A stretch of DNA of 8,977 bases from Pseudomonadota bacterium (GCA_018241865.1 JAFECY010000326.1:1-8977), one strand, 5' to 3'. Numbered from the stretch's first letter, positions 1-7,487 are shown. Numbers and translations are program-made. Notes: generated from the letters alone by a model not told the origin.

Positions 1-1169
1 AAGCGGCGAACCGTGCCAAGTCGGAATTCCTCGCCGTGATGAGTCACGAGATCCGCACGCCGATGAACGGCGTGCTGGGCATGATGCAATTGGCGCTGTC
101 CGAAGCGACCAAACCCGAGCAGAAAGAATATTTGGAAACGGCGCAGTATTCGGCCGAGGCTTTGTTGACCATCCTGAATGACATCTTGGATTTTTCCAAA
201 CTCGAATCCGGCAATCTGGAGTTCGAGCACATCCCCTTCGATGGCATGAAGACGGTGCGCAGCGTGGTGAGTTTGATGTCGGCGCGGGCGAGCGAAAAGC
301 TGATCGAACTGCACTGCGATTACCCGGACAGCCTGCCGCGTTACTTGTTCGGTGACGCCGGTCGCTTGCGCCAAGTGTTGCTCAATCTCGTCGGCAATGC
401 GTTGAAATTCACCGAAAAAGGCGGCATCACCTTGCGCGTCGAAGCCTTGCCCGATGCGCCGGGCACCTTGCGCTTCGCCGTCAACGACACCGGCATCGGC
501 ATCTCGCAAGAAGCGCAGGGGCGCTTGTTCCAGTCTTTCTCGCAAGCGGATAACTCGATCACCCGTCGTTTCGGCGGCACCGGCCTAGGTCTGTCGATCT
601 GCAAGAAAATCGTCGAAATGCAAGGCGGCCGCATCGGCGTGGACAGTACTGAAGGCGTCGGCAGTTGCTTCTGGTTCGAGTTGCCACTGCCTGCCGCGCA
701 ATTGCCGCAGGCAGTACAGACAGCGCAGACGCCGCAGACCGCAGTCGCACCGCTTGCGTCTGCAGCGCCCGCTGCTGCTGCTGTTGCTTCGACGCGCGGC
801 CTGCACATCCTGTTGGCCGAGGATAATGAAGTCAATCAGCGGGTCGCCACCCTGTTGCTGCAAAAAGCCGGCCACCGCGTTCACCTCGCCCGTCATGGCC
901 GCGAGGCGGTCGAAGCGGTGGGGCAGCACGCCTTCGACGTGGTGCTGATGGATATGCACATGCCGGAAATGGATGGCCTCGAAGCCGCCCGTGTCATCCG
1001 CGGCATGGAGGGCGCGGCAGCGCGCATCCCCATCGTCGCGCTCACCGCCGCGGGTACCGATTCCGATGTCCAGACCTGCATGGATGCCGGCATGAATCAT
1101 TTCCTCACCAAGCCGATCCGCATGGATCGGCTGCGCTCGGTACTGGATGAGTTGTCCGCCGCTAGGTGA
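1..1169 (+). CDS. Hybrid sensor histidine kinase, C-terminal part (5' end outside window)
   Basis: Inner-membrane or cytoplasmic two-component hybrid kinase that autophosphorylates on His and passes the phosphate to its own receiver domain. The frame is open from the first base, and the residues before the H-box ([19 protein letters not shown]) are typical of internal HisKA sequence, so the GTG/ATG codons at 36 and 39 are not the start. Counting from the codon at base 3: phosphoacceptor His15, N-box Asn132 ([10 protein letters not shown]), G1 box DTGIGI from 162, G2 box GGTGLGLSI from 191. An Ala/Pro/Gln linker then leads to a receiver domain with the AEDN acidic pair, phosphoacceptor Asp317 ([11 protein letters not shown]), the conserved Thr in ALTA and Lys370 in TKPI. 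All catalytic residues are present. No Hpt domain follows, so a separate phosphotransfer protein or a purely regulatory receiver is possible. The input domain and signal cannot be told from this part. Confidence 0.95.
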   Translation, partial: AANRAKSEFLAVMSHEIRTPMNGVLGMMQLALSEATKPEQKEYLETAQYSAEALLTILNDILDFSKLESGNLEFEHIPFDGMKTVRSVVSLMSARASEKLIELHCDYPDSLPRYLFGDAGRLRQVLLNLVGNALKFTEKGGITLRVEALPDAPGTLRFAVNDTGIGISQEAQGRLFQSFSQADNSITRRFGGTGLGLSICKKIVEMQGGRIGVDSTEGVGSCFWFELPLPAAQLPQAVQTAQTPQTAVAPLASAAPAAAAVASTRGLHILLAEDNEVNQRVATLLLQKAGHRVHLARHGREAVEAVGQHAFDVVLMDMHMPEMDGLEAARVIRGMEGAAARIPIVALTAAGTDSDVQTCMDAGMNHFLTKPIRMDRLRSVLDELSAAR

Positions 1170-1213
1170 TGTGACTCGGATTTCTGCAAAAAGAACGAAT
1201 AAGCATTTTGAAC

Positions 1214-1279
1214 CACGGCGCTCACAGCGAAAAGAACATGCGGTTTTTGGGCTTCACCGTGACCGCTGTGTTCGCCGTG
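1214..1279. repeat. Imperfect inverted repeat in intergenic region, REP-like
   Basis: Arms 1214-1229 and 1264-1279 pair at 14 of 16 positions, with a 2-base internal mismatch (1222-1223 region) and a 34-base loop. Both arms carry the pattern CACGGCG-NN-CACAGCG or its complement. It lies in the gap between the kinase gene and the large coiled-coil gene and overlaps no plausible reading frame. The arm sequence resembles dispersed extragenic palindromes seen in many proteobacterial genomes, but dispersal cannot be judged from one copy. It could also act as an mRNA-stabilising hairpin for the kinase transcript. Confidence 0.5.
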
Positions 1280-1321
1280 TTGAACCGCTTTTTGCTTGTG
1301 CGTCAGTCCTGTTGACCTCCC

Positions 1322-1344
1322 AAAACCCGAAATGACCGGGTTTT
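1322..1344 (+). terminator. Weak terminator-like hairpin after the kinase gene
   Basis: AAAACCCG (1322-1329) pairs perfectly with CGGGTTTT (1337-1344) around a 7-base loop. The T run is only four bases and is part of the stem, and C residues follow, so termination would be weak. It is the best candidate for ending the kinase transcript, 153 bases after its stop codon. Confidence 0.35.
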
Positions 1345-1447
1345 CCCCCTCTTTTCCACGCCTGATTTGCCGTTCTGAACTCGATAATACCTATTAAGAA
1401 ATTCCGGCTCCTGCCGTAAACAGGCCCCGCCGGAATCCCATTATCGC

Positions 1448-1452
1448 GGGAG
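1448..1452 (+). promoter_or_regulatory. Ribosome binding site of the large coiled-coil gene
   Basis: GGGAG lies six bases before the ATG at 1459. It supports that codon as the start of the 1149-residue protein. Confidence 0.7.
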
Positions 1453-1458
1453 TCAGAC

Positions 1459-4400
1459 ATGGATACGAACCAGGCAATGCACAAACCGACCAATCTGCGC
1501 GTGGCGTTTTCGGAAGAGGAAGGCACCATCGACATGCCAGCGGCCGCACCGCAGGATGGCGCGCAGAGTGGTGCGACTGGCGGTGGCATGGCGCTCAAGA
1601 CCATCCGCGAGGCGATTGCCCGGGTCGAGGCGGAAGCGAAAGCCACCGTCGCCGCAGAAAACCGCGCTCTTGCCGAGTCCCGCGCCCGTTCCTTGGCCGA
1701 AGATCGCGCCATTGCCGACGCCGCCGCCGGCGCGGAAGCGCACCAACGCGCCCAAGCAGCCGAAGAAGAAATCACTGTCAGCCGTGCCCGTCTTGACGCT
1801 GAGCGCAATGCGCGCATCGCCAGTGAAGCCCGGATCGCTGCCGCCAACAAAGAAATCGCCGAACTGCGCGCCCGTGCCGAAGCCGACGAGCAAGTTCGTC
1901 GTCATGCCGAGGAGCGCGCCCGCTCTGAGCAGGAAGCCCGCAAGCGCGCTGCCGAGCAAGCATCGCTAGAAGGTGAGTTGGCCGCCAAGGCTGCCGCCGC
2001 TGTCAAATTGCTGGAACAGCAAACCGAACAAACACGCCTGCAGGTCGCCGAGCGTGTCTCCGCCGCACAGGCCGCCCAGCTTGCCGCCGAAGCGCGCGCC
2101 CGTGCGGAAGCCCGCATGGCCGAATCCGCGCGCGAACGCGAGCGCATGGAAAACGAAGCGCGCCAGACTGCCGAAATGCTGGCCGCGGTTCGCAGCGAAG
2201 CCACCAGTCAAGCACAAGAGCGCGAACGCGCCGACGCCATTGCCCTGCAATCGACATTGAGCCGGGTGCCGGCCGAAGTGCGCGCCGCAGAAGAAGCACG
2301 CGCTCGTGCCTTGGCCGAACAGGAACAGGAAGCCATTGCTGAGGCGCGCGCTGAATCCGAGCGCCGTGCGCTCGAATCGCTGCAAATGCGCTTACAAGCC
2401 GATCTCGAATTGCGCGATGCCGCGCTGCGCCGCGAACAAGTCGAAGTGGTGGCCGCTGTTAGTGCGCAAGCCCGCCGCGAAGCAGAAGAACGCATTCGTG
2501 TTGCGACCGAGGCACGCATCCAGGTCGAACGTGAATTGCAGAACACCGCCATGATTCGGATCGAAGCTGAACACCGAGCCGATGCGCAGACCCGTGCTCG
2601 CGTCGCCGCCGAGCAGCGCGCCATCGAGGAAGCACGTCAGCGCGAGGAAATCGAAAATCAGGCCGCCGCACTGGCTACTGCCAAGACCGCCGCCGAGCAG
2701 CAAACGGCTCGGCTTGCCGCCCAGCGCGCCGAACACGAACGCGAGGCGATGGAACAAGCGCAGGCACGCATGATTGCGGAGCAGGAAACCGTCAACCTCA
2801 CCGCGCAACAAGTGGAAACTCAGCGCCATGCTGCCGAAGCCGCTGAGCAGAAGGCGCGCGAAGCATTGAACTTGGCGCGTGCCGAGCATGAGCGCCTGCA
2901 GGCCGAACAGCAAGCGATCACCGCCATGCAGACCACGCTGCGCGCCGAGGAAGACGCTGCCGCGCAAGCACAAGCCCGCACCCGCGCCGAGCAGGAGATG
3001 ACCGATTTGCTGCGTCTGCAGGAACAAGCCGATTATCAAGCACGCGTCGCTGCAGAGTCGGAAGCTGCTGCTGCGCGTATCGCGCTGAACAAGGCGCGTG
3101 AACAGATCGAATTGACTGGCATCGCAGCCACGGCAGCGATGCAAAAAGCCAAGGAAGCCGTCGAACTGGCCAAATTGGAACGTCAGCGTGCGCAGCAAGA
3201 ACAGCAAGCACTCGAAGTCATGCAGAAAAAATTGCTGGCCGAGCGTGAACGAGCAGAAAAAGCGGCGCAATTGTTGCAGGCAGAGCAAGCGCGATTGCTC
3301 GCTGAGCAAGGCGCTGTTGCCGCCGCCGTCGAGCGCACGCGTATCGAACAAGCTGCCGCCGCTGCCGCCGCTGAACGTGCACGTGTCGAACAAGCTGCCC
3401 GTGCCGAAGCCGAGACGCGCCAGCGCAGTGAAGAAGAGCACGCTGCCGCTTTGCGCGTGCAGGAAGAATCCGAGCGTGCTGCTCGTTTAGCGATCGAAGC
3501 CGAAGCGCGTGCTCGTAAACATCAGGCGGCACAGGCGCGCGAACGTGCCGAGTTGCAGCGGAAAGCCGCGCAACATGAATTGAGCAAAGCCCGCGAAGCT
3601 GTCGATTTGGCGCGCATCGAGCGCGAACGTGTCGAAGCAGAACAAAAGGCCGCGCAGGCGCGCAAAGAAAAATTGCAGACCGAGGAAACCGCGCGTATCG
3701 AAGCCGAAGCACGCACCCGCGCCGAGCAGCAACATACCGCGTTGTTGCGTAGCCGTGAACGCGCCGAGCACAAGGCGCGCATTGCCGCCGAAGCCAAGCA
3801 CGCCGCCGAACAGCAACTGCAGCAACAAGCTGAGGCGCAAGCAGAATTGGAGCGTCAGGCAACAGCAGCAACCGAAGCCCGGACGCAGGCGCTGGCTGAA
3901 TTGGCGCGTGTCGAAGCTGAACGCATTCGTGCTGAAAAAGAACAGCACGCCACCGCACAAGAAAAATTGCGTATCGAACAGGCTGCGCAGGAAGAAGCGC
4001 AGCAACGCACCGCTGCTGCAACGCAGGCCATCCGATTGGCGCAAGATCGCCTGCAGGAAGAGATGCGTGCCAAAGTCGCGCAGGAAGCGCGTTTGGCCGC
4101 CGAACAAAAACTCTTGCAGCAGGCAGAGGCACAGACAGAACGGGAACGTCAGGCAGCGGCTACAGCCGAAGCCCGGACGCAGACGCTGGCCGAATTGGCA
4201 CGCGTCGAAGCCGGACGTATTCGTGCCGAAGCAGAACAATACGCCGCCACACAAGAAACATTGCGTATCGCGCAAGCAGCGCAGGAGGCAGCCCGACAGC
4301 GTACCGCTGCCGAAACGCAGGCTGCCCAATTAGCGCAGGAGCGTTTGCAGGAAGAGACCCGTGCCAAGGCCACGCAGGAAGCGCGTCTGACTGCGGAACA

Positions 4401-4908
4401 ACTCGCCATCGAGAAAGCGCGTGAGCTGGCAGAGAGCGAAGCATCGGTGCTGGCATTGTCTGAAGCGCGCCGCGTTCGCTTAGAAAGCGAGAAAGAAGAA
4501 GCCGGCGCACTGGCGCGCGAATTGATCGAACGCGTGTCGCAGCAGGGTGATGAAATGGAAGACTGGCGTTTTCGCGCCGAAATTCTGTTAGCCGAAGCGC
4601 CAGTTCATACGCCCATAAGCGCACCCACAAATGTACCCATAAGCGCACCTGTTCGCCGCGGCAACACTTTCGCCAAAGCTGCCAGCATATTGTGCGCCAC
4701 CGCTTTGGTGATCGCTGCTACCGGTGCAGCCGCTTGGGGATTGTCGTCCGGGCGCAATGCGGCGCAATCGACGCCGGTTGCTCACAAGGCCACGACGACT
4801 GCGCCAGCATCCGTGCCAGCACTTCCAGCGACGGTCGCGCAGGCGAACAGCGACCTACAAATGTCCTATCAGCTCGGTAATGTGGCCGCGCAGGGGCAGG
4901 GTAAATAA
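1459..4908 (+). CDS. Giant Ala/Glu/Arg-rich helical protein with one C-terminal membrane segment, function unknown
   Basis: A 1149-residue protein of a family I do not recognise. Residues 1-45 form a short, non-repetitive head. Residues of about 45-1050 are almost only Ala, Glu, Arg and Gln with sparse Leu/Ile/Val and essentially no Pro or Gly, as in the TolA central helix, KfrA-type coils or single alpha-helices. If fully helical this would extend about 150 nm. Two 98-residue tandem units occupy residues 783-978. A Pro-rich hinge and the basic RRGNTFAK precede one hydrophobic segment at about 1075-1095, and about 54 Ala/Thr/Pro/Gln-rich residues follow. The basic flank predicts a cytoplasmic coil with a periplasmic tail. 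No signal peptide is visible. The start is fixed by GGGAG six bases upstream. A perfect terminator follows, so the gene is probably transcribed alone. A structural, scaffolding or envelope-spacing role is only a guess. Confidence 0.9.
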   Translation: MDTNQAMHKPTNLRVAFSEEEGTIDMPAAAPQDGAQSGATGGGMALKTIREAIARVEAEAKATVAAENRALAESRARSLAEDRAIADAAAGAEAHQRAQAAEEEITVSRARLDAERNARIASEARIAAANKEIAELRARAEADEQVRRHAEERARSEQEARKRAAEQASLEGELAAKAAAAVKLLEQQTEQTRLQVAERVSAAQAAQLAAEARARAEARMAESARERERMENEARQTAEMLAAVRSEATSQAQERERADAIALQSTLSRVPAEVRAAEEARARALAEQEQEAIAEARAESERRALESLQMRLQADLELRDAALRREQVEVVAAVSAQARREAEERIRVATEARIQVERELQNTAMIRIEAEHRADAQTRARVAAEQRAIEEARQREEIENQAAALATAKTAAEQQTARLAAQRAEHEREAMEQAQARMIAEQETVNLTAQQVETQRHAAEAAEQKAREALNLARAEHERLQAEQQAITAMQTTLRAEEDAAAQAQARTRAEQEMTDLLRLQEQADYQARVAAESEAAAARIALNKAREQIELTGIAATAAMQKAKEAVELAKLERQRAQQEQQALEVMQKKLLAERERAEKAAQLLQAEQARLLAEQGAVAAAVERTRIEQAAAAAAAERARVEQAARAEAETRQRSEEEHAAALRVQEESERAARLAIEAEARARKHQAAQARERAELQRKAAQHELSKAREAVDLARIERERVEAEQKAAQARKEKLQTEETARIEAEARTRAEQQHTALLRSRERAEHKARIAAEAKHAAEQQLQQQAEAQAELERQATAATEARTQALAELARVEAERIRAEKEQHATAQEKLRIEQAAQEEAQQRTAAATQAIRLAQDRLQEEMRAKVAQEARLAAEQKLLQQAEAQTERERQAAATAEARTQTLAELARVEAGRIRAEAEQYAATQETLRIAQAAQEAARQRTAAETQAAQLAQERLQEETRAKATQEARLTAEQLAIEKARELAESEASVLALSEARRVRLESEKEEAGALARELIERVSQQGDEMEDWRFRAEILLAEAPVHTPISAPTNVPISAPVRRGNTFAKAASILCATALVIAATGAAAWGLSSGRNAAQSTPVAHKATTTAPASVPALPATVAQANSDLQMSYQLGNVAAQGQGK
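3805..4392 (+). repeat. Tandem duplication of a 98-residue (294-base) unit within the coiled-coil gene
   Basis: Units 3805-4098 and 4099-4392 have exactly equal length and begin AEQ; a third AEQ starts at 4393. Hand alignment without gaps gives 73 identical residues of 98, including the shared blocks AELARVEA, EARTQ and AQEARL or its variant TQEARL. Looser copies of related motifs occur upstream, for example KAREALNLAR, KAKEAVELAK and KAREAVDLAR. The long helix therefore seems to have grown by in-frame duplication. Confidence 0.85.
4612..4649 (+). repeat. 24-base tandem duplication coding for the Pro-rich hinge before the membrane segment
   Basis: The 14-base string CCCATAAGCGCACC occurs at 4612-4625 and again at 4636-4649, exactly 24 bases apart, so the frame is kept. 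It encodes PISAP twice. It ends the helical region and spaces it from the basic flank of the membrane segment. Confidence 0.75.
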
Positions 4909-4941
4909 CGCTATTCCGACAACCGGATCGGCCACAGCAAG

Positions 4942-4971
4942 ACCGCGCGGCAAAGTCCGCGCGGTTTTTTT
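4942..4971 (+). terminator. Rho-independent terminator of the coiled-coil gene
   Basis: ACCGCGCGG (4942-4950) pairs perfectly with CCGCGCGGT (4957-4965) around a 6-base loop. A run of seven T residues (4965-4971) follows, 33 bases after the stop codon. It is a strong intrinsic terminator and separates this gene from the next transcription unit. Confidence 0.93.
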
Positions 4972-5027
4972 ACATCTGGCACAGCGGCGACTGAAACGGG
5001 GAACGACACGCAAATCCGGCGACTCGG

Positions 5028-5035
5028 TATACAAT
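5028..5035 (+). promoter_or_regulatory. Likely sigma-70 type -10 region for the TPR / L,D-transpeptidase operon
   Basis: TATACAAT lies 113 bases before the chosen start of the TPR gene and just after the preceding terminator. It is embedded in GGTATACAATGCCGG, a context common for housekeeping promoters in betaproteobacteria. No good -35 box is visible at the proper distance (GACACG at 5005-5010 is poor). The predicted transcript would begin near 5041 with an untranslated leader of about 105 bases. Confidence 0.45.
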
Positions 5036-5147
5036 GCCGGGATTCGTCCCAATGTCCCCCGTGGCAGGACGACGATTCCCGTCTTTATCGGCTCGGGACA
5101 TCCATGAAAAATTCGTCTTTTTCCTGACTGACTTACTGGATCAACGC

Positions 5148-6212
5148 ATGCGAAAACTGTTCAGCAAAACTATCCTGCTTTCCGGCCTAGCGGCTGCACT
5201 GCTGGCTGCCCCGGCATTTGCCGACGAAGCCGGGGATATCACCAAGATGATTCGCGCCGGTCAGTACCCGGAAGCGCTGGCCAAGGCTGATGCCACGCTG
5301 GCACAGCGCCCGAAGGATGCGCAGGTACGTTTTCTGAAAGGCGTGATCCTGACCGAGCAGGGCAAATCGGCGGATGCAATCGGCATTTTCACCAAGCTTA
5401 CCGACGATTACCCCGATCTGCCGGAACCCTATAACAATCTGGCGGTGCTCTACGCTTCCTCCGGTCAGTACGAAAAGGCGCGCGCCGCCCTCGACATGGC
5501 GATCCGCACCAATCCCTCCTACGCCACCGCTTACGAGAACCTAGGCGATATCCACGCCAAGCTCGCCAGCCAAGCCTATGACAAAGCATTGCAGCTCGAT
5601 TCCGCCAATTCGACCGCCAAATCCAAGCTGACCCTACTGCGCTCGCTCGGTGCCAACGCCACCACCGTCGCGAAGGCTGGTTCGAGCGCTACCAAGGTCG
5701 CTGCAGCGCAGCCGCCAGTGGTTGCCCAAGTCGCGCAAGCTAAACCGGAACCGGTCGCACCCAAAGTCGAACCCAAGCCGGTCGCACCCAAGGTCGAGCC
5801 AAAACCTGAGCCTAAAGTCGAGCCCAAAGCTGAATCCAAGCCACAGCCCAAAGCCGAACCTGCCGTGGATAATAATGAGCGCGAGATTCTCAATACCGTC
5901 CACGCTTGGGCCAAGGCATGGAGCGCGCAGGACATGAAAGCCTATCTTGCCCATTACGGCAACGACTTCCAGCCGCCGAAAGGGCAGTCGCGCGCAGCGT
6001 GGGCAGAAGAACGTCGCGCTCGTATCGTCGGCAAGGGTCGCATCACTGTCCGCATCGAATCGGCCAGTGTGTCGGTCAAAGACAATACTGCTACCGTCAA
6101 ATTCCGCCAGATTTACGATTCAGATCGTTTGAAAGCGGATAGCCGTAAAACCTTGGTGCTGACGCGCCAAGGCGGCAAATGGCAGATTAAGCAAGAGCAC
6201 GCCGGTGGTTGA
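5148..6212 (+). CDS. Exported TPR protein with Pro/Lys/Glu linker and C-terminal NTF2-like (Csd6-C-type) domain
   Basis: A 354-residue protein predicted to act in the periplasm, probably as a partner or targeting factor for the transpeptidase-type enzyme encoded next. Residues 1-25 are a signal peptide (MRKLFSK, hydrophobic core, APAFA|DE cleavage). About residues 28-150 hold three to four TPR-like units (YPEALAKAD, PYNNLAVLYASSGQYEKA, AYENLGDIHAKL), the last one shortened. Residues of about 199-238 are a PKVEPKP-type linker. About 242-354 form an NTF2-like domain (HAWAKAWSAQD, YLAHYGNDF, GGKWQIKQE) resembling the tail of Csd6-like enzymes. An in-frame start at 5034 would add 38 residues before the signal peptide and would lie inside the -10 region, so ATG 5148 is preferred; its ribosome site (GGA at 5138-5140) is weak. 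It is first in a probable operon, with 26 bases to the next gene. TPR and linker are clear; the domain's family name is from memory. Confidence 0.9.
   Translation: MRKLFSKTILLSGLAAALLAAPAFADEAGDITKMIRAGQYPEALAKADATLAQRPKDAQVRFLKGVILTEQGKSADAIGIFTKLTDDYPDLPEPYNNLAVLYASSGQYEKARAALDMAIRTNPSYATAYENLGDIHAKLASQAYDKALQLDSANSTAKSKLTLLRSLGANATTVAKAGSSATKVAAAQPPVVAQVAQAKPEPVAPKVEPKPVAPKVEPKPEPKVEPKAESKPQPKAEPAVDNNEREILNTVHAWAKAWSAQDMKAYLAHYGNDFQPPKGQSRAAWAEERRARIVGKGRITVRIESASVSVKDNTATVKFRQIYDSDRLKADSRKTLVLTRQGGKWQIKQEHAGG
5751..5804 (+). repeat. Tandem 27-base repeat encoding the linker unit PVAPKVEPK twice
   Basis: Units 5751-5777 and 5778-5804 match at 23 of 27 bases. All four differences are third-position and synonymous, so both units encode PVAPKVEPK. 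Less regular copies (PEPKVEPK, AESKPQPK) follow. The protein sequence of the linker has been kept while the DNA drifted, which suggests selection on its charge and stiffness. Confidence 0.8.
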
Positions 6213-6238
6213 TGCAGGGTTTTGTATTGTTGGAAGCG

Positions 6239-7477
6239 ATGAAGCGTAATTTTCTCGTCACGAGCGGCTTGTTGTTCGTCGCCGGCTTGGCGCTGGCGGC
6301 GACGGCGCATGCCAAGCGCCGACCTGCGCCCGAGCCGGCAGCACACGTCGCGCCGCCGTCTTATACGTTATCCCGCCCCGACCCTGAAATTCTGCTGCTA
6401 GACGTCTATAAAGAACTGGGCGCGAATAACCTGAACAAGGCGCAGAAAAAGATCGACGACCTGGTGGCGGCGTATCCGAATTTCCGTCTCGGACAGTTGA
6501 TTCGCGGCGATCTGTTGCAACTGCATACCCGCCCGATCACCACCTTCGGCGCTGCGCCCAATGCCCCTGCAGATAAACTGGAAAGCTTGCGTGAGGAGGC
6601 CATTGCCCGCCTGCGTTCACTGCGCGAAAAGCCAGATCCGAACTTAGTGCCGCGCGCCTTGCTGCAATTGCGCGATGACCAGAAATATGCTCTGTTGGTC
6701 GATGCGCAGCGTTCACGTTTGTACGTTTATCAAAACGTGCATGGCCAGTTTAAATTCATCACCGACTATTACATCAGCCAAGGCAAACTGGGCGTCCACA
6801 AGCTCAAAGAAGGCGATCAAAAAACGCCGATCGGCGTGTACTACATCACCCAGCGTGTGCCGGGTGCGAAGCTGCCGGATTTCTACGGCGCAGGTGCTTT
6901 GCCGATCAATTACCCTAACGAATGGGATAAAGCCAACGGTCGCAGCGGTTCCGGTATTTGGCTACATGGTACGCCCTCCGATAGTTACAGCCGTCCACCA
7001 CTGTCTTCCGACGGATGCGTGGTGCTGACCAATCCTGATTTGTACAAGCTGTACGAATCGGTCGAGGCCGGCAAGACGCCGGTGGTCATTAGCGAGAAGA
7101 TCGAATTCGTTACCAAGGCCAAATGGGAAAGCGAACGCAATTTGGCCAGTCGCCTGATCGATGATTGGCGGCGCGATGTCGAAAGCCGTGATTCGACCCG
7201 CCTGCTCGCCAATTACTCGCGGCAGTTCAAGTCCGAGCGCGGCGACAATCTAGCAAGCTGGTTCGACAAGCACCAGCGTGTATTGACCGAGATTCGCAAT
7301 CTCAAACTGAGCATCCGTGACGCCACGTATTTCCTCTACCCTGGCCGCGACGATTTGATCGTCGCTACATTCACCCAAGAAGCGCAAATCGGTAGAAACA
7401 TCAACTCCGTGCGTAAGCGCCAGTACTGGGCCAAAGAAGGCATGCACTGGAGAATCGTCTCCGAAACCAATCTCTGA
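6239..7477 (+). CDS. Exported L,D-transpeptidase/L,D-carboxypeptidase-type (YkuD-fold) enzyme, Csd6-like
   Basis: A 412-residue periplasmic enzyme predicted to cut or link peptidoglycan stem peptides. Residues 1-24 are a signal peptide (MKRNFLV, hydrophobic core, ATAHA|KRR). About 40-148 form an N-terminal helical domain. About 149-280 form the YkuD catalytic domain: KYALLVDAQRSRLYVY, KTPIGVYYI, His243 in WLHGT and catalytic Cys260 in SSDGCVVL, 17 residues after the His as in the family signature. Asp replaces the usual His in SHGC, as in YafK/Csd6-type members. About 295-412 form an NTF2-like domain (FKSERGDNLASWF, MHWRIVSE) aligning with the tail of the preceding protein. The domain order matches Helicobacter Csd6 and Campylobacter Pgp2, which trim peptides and set helical shape. 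An alternative ATG at 6212 overlaps the upstream stop (TGATG) and would add nine residues. ATG 6239 gives the better signal peptide, although GGAAG lies only two bases before it. Transpeptidase versus carboxypeptidase activity is undecided. Confidence 0.92.
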   Translation: MKRNFLVTSGLLFVAGLALAATAHAKRRPAPEPAAHVAPPSYTLSRPDPEILLLDVYKELGANNLNKAQKKIDDLVAAYPNFRLGQLIRGDLLQLHTRPITTFGAAPNAPADKLESLREEAIARLRSLREKPDPNLVPRALLQLRDDQKYALLVDAQRSRLYVYQNVHGQFKFITDYYISQGKLGVHKLKEGDQKTPIGVYYITQRVPGAKLPDFYGAGALPINYPNEWDKANGRSGSGIWLHGTPSDSYSRPPLSSDGCVVLTNPDLYKLYESVEAGKTPVVISEKIEFVTKAKWESERNLASRLIDDWRRDVESRDSTRLLANYSRQFKSERGDNLASWFDKHQRVLTEIRNLKLSIRDATYFLYPGRDDLIVATFTQEAQIGRNINSVRKRQYWAKEGMHWRIVSETNL

Positions 7478-7487
7478 TGCGCTGCTA

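Noticed and set aside
1147..1335. A 62-codon frame overlapping the kinase stop and the intergenic gap
   Set aside because: It runs through the inverted repeat and ends in the terminator-like hairpin. It has no ribosome site and no recognisable domain.
1367..1397. Possible promoter TTGCCG / TATTAA before the coiled-coil gene
   Set aside because: The spacing is 19 bases and each box matches the consensus at only four of six positions, too weak to list. A GATAAT at 1383-1388 has no partner -35.
2392..3441. A 349-codon open frame on the minus strand inside the coiled-coil gene
   Set aside because: It is a mirror of the skewed codon use (GCC, GAA, CGC, CAA) of the sense gene and reads as low-complexity Phe/Leu/Gly/Cys sequence. 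It has no convincing ribosome site, and similar frames appear on all strands across this gene.
3805..4392. The regular repeats as a CRISPR array
   Set aside because: The repeats are long, adjacent, in frame and coding, with no spacers.
5104..5127. Short frame MKNSSFS followed by a stop, ahead of the TPR gene, as a possible leader peptide
   Set aside because: It has seven codons, no ribosome site, no regulatory codon run and no attenuator hairpin between it and the gene.
5034..5147. Upstream in-frame start that would lengthen the TPR protein by 38 residues
   Set aside because: It overlaps the likely -10 region and would bury a textbook signal peptide. ATG 5148 places the signal peptide at the N-terminus.
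5576..5935. Minus-strand frame rich in GSTLG repeats
   Set aside because: It is the complement of the PKVEPK linker repeat; the sense frame carries the signal peptide, TPR and NTF2-like domains.
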